Below are positions 41,394-47,466 of a stretch of DNA of 47,466 bases, piece by piece (within the stretch, counting starts at the first letter, position 1; the number at the start of each line of letters is the position of its first letter). The stretch is from Planctomycetota bacterium (GTDB lineage: Bacteria > Planctomycetota > JAJSAM01 > JAJVHW01), in assembly GCA_021776825.1 (NCBI GenBank), contig JAJFFG010000018.1:1-47466 (forward strand). The letters are read 5' to 3'. Under the pieces are notes generated by a model. It was given only the letters and a program-made list of their open reading frames with translations. It did not search any database and had not been told where the DNA came from. Both the position numbers and the translations under genes were made by a program.

Positions 41394-42227
41394 ATGAGCG
41401 ACTACGAGGACTACGGACGCACGGCACAGAACTACGACCGGACGCGTGTGCCGATCGGGCTGGAGATCGTGACCGGCTCCCTCTCGGCCGCTCGGTGGCC
41501 CTTGTCCGGGCAGACGGTGCTCGACGCCGGGTGCGGTACCGGTAGCTACTCCCGCGCGCTGCTTGGCGACGTCGGGGCGCTGGTGCTCGTCGATGCCAAT
41601 CGTCAAGCGCTCGGTCGCGCCCGTGAGAAGTTGCGCGACGCCGTGAACACCAGCCGTGTCATCGCTGCCGCGGGAGATCTCCGCGCGCTGCCCGTCGCGA
41701 CGGCGAGCGTTCACGCGGTGATGGTCAATCAGGCGCTGCATCACTTGCCGCCTGATCAGGATGGTGCGTTCGGCGCGGTCGAGCAGGTGCTCCGGGAGTG
41801 TCGCCGCGTACTCCGAACAGGCGGAACGCTCGTGATCCAGCACTGCTCGCAGGAGCAGCTCCGCCACGGCGGTTGGTATCTCGACCTGATCCCCGACGCG
41901 GCGGCTGAGATCCGACGTCGCTACGTGCCGCTCGATCAGCTGGTCGAGCTTGCGACGTCGGCTGGGTTCGAGGACCCGCGTCGTTTCGTCCCGCTCGACG
42001 CCGTCGTCCAGGGGGACTCCTACCTGAACGGGCGTGGGCCGCTCTCGTCGTGGTGGCGGGACGGCGACTCGACGTGGAGCCTCGCCTCAGCGACAGAGCT
42101 CGATGCTGCACTCGCCCGGATCCGCGAGCTGGATACCCGTGGTGAGCTGAATGCGTTCGTCGAGGACCGCGACGCGCCCCGGCGCCGGATCGGCCAGGTG
42201 ACGTTCGTCGCGCTGACCGCTGGCTAG
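41394..42227 (+). CDS. Class I SAM-dependent methyltransferase
   Basis: The 277-residue enzyme shows MSDYEDYGRTAQNYDRTRVP, a common start in this group, then motif I VLDAGCGTGSYSRAL (residues about 42-56), the acidic strand end LVLVDANRQAL, motif II-like region ASVHAVMVNQALHHLP and motif III CRRVLRTGGTLVIQH. All SAM-binding parts are present and the length is normal. The substrate is not indicated. It is cytoplasmic. The stop shares the sequence CTAG with the stop of the convergent HEAT-repeat gene, overlapping by 4 bases. It follows the SUMF1-like gene by 33 bases and may be cotranscribed with it. Confidence 0.92.
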   Translation: MSDYEDYGRTAQNYDRTRVPIGLEIVTGSLSAARWPLSGQTVLDAGCGTGSYSRALLGDVGALVLVDANRQALGRAREKLRDAVNTSRVIAAAGDLRALPVATASVHAVMVNQALHHLPPDQDGAFGAVEQVLRECRRVLRTGGTLVIQHCSQEQLRHGGWYLDLIPDAAAEIRRRYVPLDQLVELATSAGFEDPRRFVPLDAVVQGDSYLNGRGPLSSWWRDGDSTWSLASATELDAALARIRELDTRGELNAFVEDRDAPRRRIGQVTFVALTAG

Positions 42228-43804
42228 ATCGACGGTTGGCGCGCGTCCAGCGTGCTGTGGATCTGCTCCGCGACACCGTCCGGGAGATGACGCTCGCACG
42301 TGGCCAGTGCGTCACGGATCTCGACGATCTCGTCGTCGGTCAGCGCGGACGAGTCCCGCGTGAGCCCCTGCGCCCACACGTCCAACCCGGTCGCCTTCAG
42401 AGACCGCATCGGCCGCTTCCAGCCCGCGATCGTGCGTAGGATCGAGACGCCCCAGCGCACTGCGCTGCGTCGGTCGAGGAGATCGGTGGCCAACAGCGAT
42501 GCGTGCGGATGCGGAGGCTGCCGGCGCAGGCGGGCGAGCGTCTCGAGGGGCACCATCGCTGCGCGGCTCCGAAGCGCGGCAGACCCCGCGCGTGCCACGC
42601 GCGGCGAGACGTCTTCGAGTGCGCGCACGAACACGTCGATCTTGCCGGGGCTGACCCACGCGAGTGTTCGGATCGCGGCGCGACGCACGCGTCGGTCTGC
42701 ATGATCGGCGAACGAGCGCATCAGCTCGGAGTCGACGGCGTCGCGGTCCGCGCCGAAGCCGTAGATCGCGGCGGCCAGGAGACGCGGTGGGGGATCGTCG
42801 GCGAGCAGGACCTCCGCGTAGCGCGACTCCACGTCGACGCCCGCGCGCGACAGGTGGAATCGTGCGAGGACTCGGAGCCCGTGGCGTGTGGAGATCAGGC
42901 CGTCGTCGAGCAGCGGACGAGCGAGGTCCGGATCGATGCGCGCCAGCCGATCGAGTGCGGCAACGGCGATCGGCACGTAGCGGTCGCGCGCGAAGTGCTG
43001 GAGCCGCTCGATGTCCGCCGTCGGAATGAGTCGCTTCGCGAGCATCAGACGGATGGCGGGGTCCGGCGAAGCGAGAAGCGCTTCCTCGGCTCTCGAGTGG
43101 ATCGTCTCCGCACCCACGAGGACATGCGCGACCGCGCGCGCTGAGCGACGATTCCCCTGATGAAAGAGCTCCAGCGCGGCGTCCAACCCGCTCGAGCGCA
43201 CGAGTCCGTACACGCGATCCATCTCGTCATCCGGGAATCGCTGACGCGCACCGACGCGCTCGAGGAGTGCTGCGTGGCGCGCCCAGTGGGGTGCGTACTC
43301 CGCGGTGTGCCGACTCTTCAGAGCGGCCTCAGCGGCTTCGCGCACCTGGACGACCCAGTCCGCTCGTCGAATGATCAGGAAGGCGAGCTCGTTGCCGCTC
43401 TGCTCCTCCGCGAGGGCCTGCACCGCGGCCTCTCGGATGCGCCCGTCGTGACTGAAACTCAGGACGCCCAGGGCGGACCAGCCGTTGGCGTGCGTCCTGC
43501 ACTCTCTGATCAGCTTGGCGGTGGCGAGTCGACCGTCCGTACGCGCCCATGCCGCGTCGCCGCGAATCTGATCGACCTCTGCATCGAGCCAGTCGGACGG
43601 AGTCCGGCGGAGAAGAGCAGCGAGCACATGGAGCGCCGCTGAGCGCACCTCCCCCGTGAACCGCATCACCGCGAACGCGACTGACGCGATGTCCTCCCGG
43701 CCGCCCTCACCGCGCACACGCTGGAGGTTCTCTCGCACGGTGCTCGCATCGAGGAGCGCGCCGTCGAAGCGTTCGTAGCCCGGTGGGTATGTCCAGTCGT
43801 ACAC
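42224..43804 (-). CDS. HEAT-repeat protein
   Basis: The 526-residue soluble protein begins at GTG 43804 (MYDWTYPPGYERF) and has no signal peptide or membrane segment. It is built of helical HEAT repeats throughout: DGRIREAAVQALAEEQSGNE, HTAEYAPHWARHAALLERVG, DRRVRRAAIRTLAWVSPGKI and SPRVARAGSAALRSRA are clear copies. HEAT repeats mediate protein-protein contacts; no catalytic site is visible. The start has no obvious Shine-Dalgarno sequence. It is the only one of the window's helical-repeat proteins that appears cytoplasmic. Confidence 0.85.
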   Translation of the reverse strand: MYDWTYPPGYERFDGALLDASTVRENLQRVRGEGGREDIASVAFAVMRFTGEVRSAALHVLAALLRRTPSDWLDAEVDQIRGDAAWARTDGRLATAKLIRECRTHANGWSALGVLSFSHDGRIREAAVQALAEEQSGNELAFLIIRRADWVVQVREAAEAALKSRHTAEYAPHWARHAALLERVGARQRFPDDEMDRVYGLVRSSGLDAALELFHQGNRRSARAVAHVLVGAETIHSRAEEALLASPDPAIRLMLAKRLIPTADIERLQHFARDRYVPIAVAALDRLARIDPDLARPLLDDGLISTRHGLRVLARFHLSRAGVDVESRYAEVLLADDPPPRLLAAAIYGFGADRDAVDSELMRSFADHADRRVRRAAIRTLAWVSPGKIDVFVRALEDVSPRVARAGSAALRSRAAMVPLETLARLRRQPPHPHASLLATDLLDRRSAVRWGVSILRTIAGWKRPMRSLKATGLDVWAQGLTRDSSALTDDEIVEIRDALATCERHLPDGVAEQIHSTLDARQPSI

Positions 43805-44121
43805 GGTGGCGAGGTTACCGGCCGCGGACGCGGGTCAGAGGCGGCGAGCGATCGCGTTGCCGACGTCCGAGCGATCGAACGCGTGCGTCGTCGCTGCGGT
43901 TCCGCACCGCACGAGACTCGCGGCCGCGAGGCTCGGAGAACGCGGACTGCGGGTCCGAAGGGGGCCGAGAGGGAATGCCAGGCGATCATCTGTTCGTCTA
44001 CGGCGTAGGGCCGAGCGTCGCGCGAGCGAGCGTCCGGCCGAGAATTCGAGAATGCCAGCAGCGAAGTTCGAGATTCCCTGCACCGATTTGCCCGCCGACG
44101 GCAACTGAGTAGTTGAAGACC
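43805..44121. other. Divergent promoter region between HEAT-repeat gene and sigma factor gene
   Basis: These 317 bases separate divergent genes. The open frames crossing it are Arg-rich and look like chance. There is no clear -35/-10 pair; GAGAATTCGAGAAT around 44040-44053 is locally AT-richer and could be part of a promoter, but I cannot support more. Confidence 0.4.
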
Positions 44122-45996
44122 ATGACTGCCACACCCTCCTCGCCGACCCCTGCACCGACACCCGCCCGGATCGAGGCGCTCCTTGCCCATCGAGAGTGGG
44201 TGCGTGCGCTCGCTCGGAGCCTGGTTCGTGACGAGAGCTCGGTCGATGACGTCGTCCAGCAGACGTGGCAGGCCGCCCTCGAGAACCCGCCCTCGAAGCT
44301 GGGCGCCGCGCGAGCCTGGCTGGGCTCGGTGGTTCGCCGGACGGTGCTCGACAGTCAGCGTCGCCACGTGCGTCGGCAGCGTCGCGAGCACGGTGTCGCG
44401 CGCCCCGAGGGGCTGCCGGCGACGGCCGACGTCGTGGCTCGCGCCGAGATCGATCGCGCGGTTGTGAACTCCGTGTCCGAGCTGCCGGAGCCCTACCGCA
44501 CGACGCTGCTGCTGCGCTTCTACGACGGGCTGCCGCCGCGCGACGTGGCGGCACGGATGAACATCCCCGTCGAGACGGTGCGCGCTCGCGTACGCCGCGG
44601 TCTGGAGCGTGTGCGTGTCGGTCTGGACGGGCGTCACGGCGGAGACCGGAACGAGTGGCACGCCGCGCTCGTCCCCTTCCTGGCCGGACCCGGCGGGCTC
44701 GTCGCCGCCGATGCCGGTCTCGGGCCGGACGCCTCAGGCGCAACGACGACTCCCGCGGGAGCCGGCGCGGCGACCACGCCTCTCGGTGCCCTGGCCACGA
44801 CGCTCGCGATTGCCGTCGTGTCCATCGCGGTGGGCGTGCTCGGCGGCCGCCTCGTTCGCTCGTTCAGCGCGGAGCGCAGCGCCGGCGCCCACGCGCCGAC
44901 CACCGCCACCGTCGCGGCGCGCAAGCGGTTCCTCGCAGCCGATCGCAGCGCGGTGATACGAACTCGCGCCCGGATCGCAGAACTCAACGCATCGGCGACC
45001 GCGCTCGAGGAGCGTCTGGCCGACGTCCGAAGCGCGGAGGCCGCGGCCCTCGCGACCGCGACGGCGAGGTCGGCAATCGCGAGCCGGGGCGACGACCGCC
45101 CGTCGTTCGAGCGGCCCTTCCAGTTCCCGGCGTTCGATGCCGAGCTCGAGCGCGTCGACTGGGACGACCTGGGCGATCACGTCGCGCGCCTGGTCGCCGC
45201 GCTGGGCGAGATCTACGAGGACGTGAACGCGGGGCGCGAGCTACGACCGGAGGCGGTCGGTCAGCTCCAGGTCCACAACGGTGCGCTGCTCATGGTGGTC
45301 GGCCCTCTCGAGGAGGTCTTTCCCGGCGGGGCAGCGAACGATGCGCTGACCCATCCCGCCTTCATGGCCACGATGGTGGCGGCGCTCTGCCATACGCAGG
45401 AGCTGCCGCTCAGCGAGGCGCAGATCACAGCGCTCGATCGGGCCGCCCACGACGCATCGGCTGCCGTCGATCGTGCTCTCGAGAGTCGGCGGACGCACAC
45501 GTTCCGGCTCGAGGCGCTGATTGTCGAGGCCCACGCCAAGTCGGCGTTCACCGACGTGCTCCGGAGCCTCCTTTCGGACGAGCAGCGCGCACTGCTCGGT
45601 CGCGAGGACGCACGGGGCGTCGTGGGCTACGACCTGTTCGGACCGGGACCCATGTGGGTCGGCGGGCTCGACACGGGTAGGTTCCCGGCGAGTGTCGACG
45701 CCGGCTCGAGGATCGCCCGCGGGATCGGCCGCGCCCTCGAGCTCGACGCTGCGCAGCAAGAGGCCGCGAACCGTGTGATCGCCGAGTGGTTCCAGTCGCT
45801 TCCCCACGAGTACCTGGAGCGCGCCTCGAGCCCTGTCGAGGAGCGTGATGAGGCGTACCGCCTCGACGTGGTGCTCGCGTCGGCGCAGCAGATGCTGGAC
45901 ATGATGCGGCGCGTCGATGCTCTCGACCTCTCGGACGCGCAGCGCGAGGCCATTCGAAACTCTCGCGAGGTCCTGGTGCTGCGCCGCACCAAGTAG
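44122..45996 (+). CDS. ECF-like sigma-70 factor with membrane span and extracytoplasmic domain of an unnamed family
   Basis: The 624-residue protein contains sigma region 2 (about 20-75, ALARSLVRDESSVDDVVQQT) and region 4 (about 110-165, LPEPYRTTLLLRFYDGLPPR, then VETVRARVRRGLERVR). A probable membrane helix follows at about 220-242 (LGALATTLAIAVVSIAVGVL), then a coiled coil (about 266-318) and a helical domain (about 333-565). The helical domain has motifs FPAFDAELERVDWDDLGDHV, EAVGQLQVHNG, NDALTHPAFMATMVAAL and LLSDEQRALLG. It is shared with the protein encoded just downstream and, more weakly, with the one at 17111. I recognise no named family for it. ATG 44122 is preferred over TTG 44113; no strong Shine-Dalgarno sequence. 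Sensing by this outer domain is inference. Confidence 0.86.
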   Translation: MTATPSSPTPAPTPARIEALLAHREWVRALARSLVRDESSVDDVVQQTWQAALENPPSKLGAARAWLGSVVRRTVLDSQRRHVRRQRREHGVARPEGLPATADVVARAEIDRAVVNSVSELPEPYRTTLLLRFYDGLPPRDVAARMNIPVETVRARVRRGLERVRVGLDGRHGGDRNEWHAALVPFLAGPGGLVAADAGLGPDASGATTTPAGAGAATTPLGALATTLAIAVVSIAVGVLGGRLVRSFSAERSAGAHAPTTATVAARKRFLAADRSAVIRTRARIAELNASATALEERLADVRSAEAAALATATARSAIASRGDDRPSFERPFQFPAFDAELERVDWDDLGDHVARLVAALGEIYEDVNAGRELRPEAVGQLQVHNGALLMVVGPLEEVFPGGAANDALTHPAFMATMVAALCHTQELPLSEAQITALDRAAHDASAAVDRALESRRTHTFRLEALIVEAHAKSAFTDVLRSLLSDEQRALLGREDARGVVGYDLFGPGPMWVGGLDTGRFPASVDAGSRIARGIGRALELDAAQQEAANRVIAEWFQSLPHEYLERASSPVEERDEAYRLDVVLASAQQMLDMMRRVDALDLSDAQREAIRNSREVLVLRRTK

Positions 45997-46079
45997 CGAG
46001 CGCGCGATCAGGCCCGCGAGTTCATCAACATCAACCCCAATGGAAGGGTGCCGCAGAGACGGAGCCCGAGGAGAACGTC

Positions 46080-47330
46080 GTGAACGGAAAGCTAGTGATT
46101 GGAGCCTCTGTCGGACTGGTCGTGGGACTCGGCGCTGGGTGGCTCTCCGGAGGAGCGGCCGCCGCTGACCGCGACGAGATCGCGGAGCAGTTGAAGACGG
46201 TCGAGCTCGAGCGCGACACGGTCGCCGGCGAGCGGGAGTCCGCGACGTCGGAGCTCGAGACCGTGAAGCGTCGGCTCGCGCGGCTCGATCGTGAGCTGAA
46301 CGAGGCGCGGGCGTCTCTTGCATCCACCGAGACGAAGCTCGAGGACGCCCAGGCCGCCGCAGTCGCCGCCGCGAAGACGTCGGTCGACCTCGACGACGGC
46401 GGGGACCACTCGCACGGCAACGGCGCCCTTGGCGAGGGCCAGGCGTTCTCGTTCCCGGCGTACGACGAGCATCTCTCGGCGGTCAACTGGACCGACGTCG
46501 GCACACACGTCGGCGCGATGGCGAAGCTTCTGCCCGAGATCATCCAGGCCGTGTCGACCGGCGGGCAGCCGTCACCCGAGGCCGTCGGCGGCGTTCAGCG
46601 CCACAACGGTCCGCTGGTCACCGTCGCCATGACTCTGCACGGGAAGCTCCCGGGTGAGACCGTCAACGGTGCGTTCAGCCATCCCTCGGCCGCCGTCAAC
46701 ATGATCGCCACCACGCTCGACGCGATGGGCACGCCGCTCACGGACGAGCAAGTGGTGGCTCTCGGGCGCGTCGGGACCGAGTTCGTCGCGGAGGACGAGC
46801 GCCGTCGGGAGTCCTACGGCGACGACACCCTCGCGATGCGACGCCACGTCGAGGAGTCACTCCTGAAGGGCCGCTTCTACGGAGCCGCGATGGACGTCCT
46901 CACCGACGAACAGCATCTGTTGCTCCGGCCCGAGCTGACGCGGGGTCGTGTGACGGCCGATCTGTTCTCGGCGTCGCTCGTCTGGGTCGGGCGTGCCCGG
47001 CCCATCCCGTTCCGGACTCCCGCGCACCTCGCGGAGATCCTGGTCGAGCGCGTCGGTCGCGATCTCGAGTTGGAGGGCGATGCGCGCCAGCGGTTCGCCG
47101 CCCTGATCACGGACTGGGTGAACGGTCTGCCGAACGAGTTGATGACGCGCGAGCCCGATGCGATGTGGCTGAAGGGCCTCGTCCCGATCGATGCGATCGA
47201 CGCGGCTGCGCACGAGCAGGTCACGCTGATGGAGCGCATGATCGCCGACCTCGATCTCTCCGACGAGGCGATCGCCGAACTGCGCGAGCACGCTGGTGTC
47301 TTCATTCCCACGTGGCGGCCGAACCCGTAG
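46080..47330 (+). CDS. Membrane-anchored paralogue of the sigma factor's extracytoplasmic half
   Basis: The 416-residue protein has a membrane span (about 4-26, LVIGASVGLVVGLGAGWLSG), a strong coiled coil (about 35-100, EIAEQLKTVELERDTVAGER onward) and a helical domain (about 122-353). The domain motifs match those of the sigma factor upstream: FSFPAYDEHLSAVNWTDVGT, EAVGGVQRHNG, NGAFSHPSAAVNMIATTL and VLTDEQHLLLRPE, then ADLFSASLVWVG. The order of span, coiled coil and domain is the same, only the sigma module is missing. GTG 46080 follows GAGGAGA. It lies 83 bases downstream of the sigma gene, on the same strand, so is likely its partner or target (inference). Confidence 0.87.
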   Translation: MNGKLVIGASVGLVVGLGAGWLSGGAAAADRDEIAEQLKTVELERDTVAGERESATSELETVKRRLARLDRELNEARASLASTETKLEDAQAAAVAAAKTSVDLDDGGDHSHGNGALGEGQAFSFPAYDEHLSAVNWTDVGTHVGAMAKLLPEIIQAVSTGGQPSPEAVGGVQRHNGPLVTVAMTLHGKLPGETVNGAFSHPSAAVNMIATTLDAMGTPLTDEQVVALGRVGTEFVAEDERRRESYGDDTLAMRRHVEESLLKGRFYGAAMDVLTDEQHLLLRPELTRGRVTADLFSASLVWVGRARPIPFRTPAHLAEILVERVGRDLELEGDARQRFAALITDWVNGLPNELMTREPDAMWLKGLVPIDAIDAAAHEQVTLMERMIADLDLSDEAIAELREHAGVFIPTWRPNP

Positions 47331-47340
47331 CCCGCATCGT

Positions 47341-47466
47341 TCAGTGCGCCACGAGGGTGCACGCATCCAGCAGATGGAAGTTCTGCCCGTGAAGTTGATG
47401 GTTCATCACGGTAGCTACCTGGACGCCTGGGACCGGCGACGGTCCGGGGCGAAGCTCCGGGGACAA
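47341..47466 (-). CDS. Possible C-terminus of a gene running in from the right edge
   Basis: The minus strand is open from the window's last base to TGA at 47341-47343 and reads as a plausible protein tail (VATVMNHQLHGQNFHLLDAC, ending TLVAH). Only 41 residues are visible, so no family can be given; it may be chance. Confidence 0.35.
   Translation of the reverse strand: MSPELRPGPSPVPGVQVATVMNHQLHGQNFHLLDACTLVAH

Noticed and set aside
1..47466. CRISPR array, tRNA or rRNA genes, transposase or integrase genes
   Set aside because: None found by eye: the only tandem repeats are short and contiguous without spacers, and no cloverleaf, rRNA core or recombinase motif was recognised.

Overview
The window is about 47.5 kb of very GC-rich bacterial chromosome with strong G/C preference at third codon positions. 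It contains about 40 protein genes, no recognisable rRNA or tRNA gene, no CRISPR array, and no transposase or phage gene. The gene content suggests a planctomycete or a close ecological analogue. Two ECF-type sigma factors carry a membrane span and a large C-terminal extension. There are many signal-peptide or single-span proteins built from HEAT-like or ankyrin repeats, a vWA-like protein with a decayed metal site, a prepilin-like protein, a membrane-anchored SUMF1-like protein, and a very large secreted beta-rich protein. The phylum assignment is inference from architecture; no marker gene is present.

Layout: (1) 0.2-6.5 kb: pirin, sigma factor with carboxypeptidase-regulatory-like repeats, tandem GNAT, anchored ankyrin protein, small membrane protein. 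(2) 6.7-12.9 kb, minus strand: a frameshifted secreted glycosidase-like gene, then a translationally coupled pair. The upstream gene of the pair is a secreted PhnD-YHS-PhnD protein and the downstream one is a hybrid histidine kinase whose N-terminus is a TolC-like stub. (3) 13.3-24.3 kb: housekeeping-like small genes (DUF1801, GNAT, VOC lipoprotein, AhpD-like) mixed with anchored repeat proteins, a frameshifted SAP-like gene and an internally deleted ADP-ribosylglycohydrolase remnant. (4) 24.4-30.3 kb: a 975-residue secreted beta-rich protein, a gene apparently split by an in-frame TAA, tandem repeats, a prepilin gene followed by a perfect 12-bp hairpin, and a DUF488-like gene. (5) 30.3-35.6 kb: a sterol-desaturase pseudogene, an AlgI/AlgJ-like O-acetylation pair and a subtilase-PDZ protease. 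(6) 36.1-42.2 kb, plus strand: a metzincin gene with two frameshifts, a caspase-like/methyltransferase fusion overlapping a divergent MurI-like racemase, a SUMF1-like protein and a second methyltransferase. (7) 42.2-47.3 kb: a HEAT-repeat protein, a second membrane sigma factor and a paralogue of that sigma factor's extracytoplasmic half.

The most interesting signals are these. An apparently undescribed domain is shared by the second sigma factor, its downstream neighbour and a protein 27 kb away. The caspase-like/methyltransferase/racemase unit and the PhnD-YHS-PhnD/TolC-PAS-kinase pair are unusual architectures. At least seven genes are broken by single-base indels, nonsense codons or internal deletions. 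Some breaks, such as a run of ten G, look like sequencing indels. Others, such as the sterol desaturase and the ADP-ribosylglycohydrolase, look like genuine decay.
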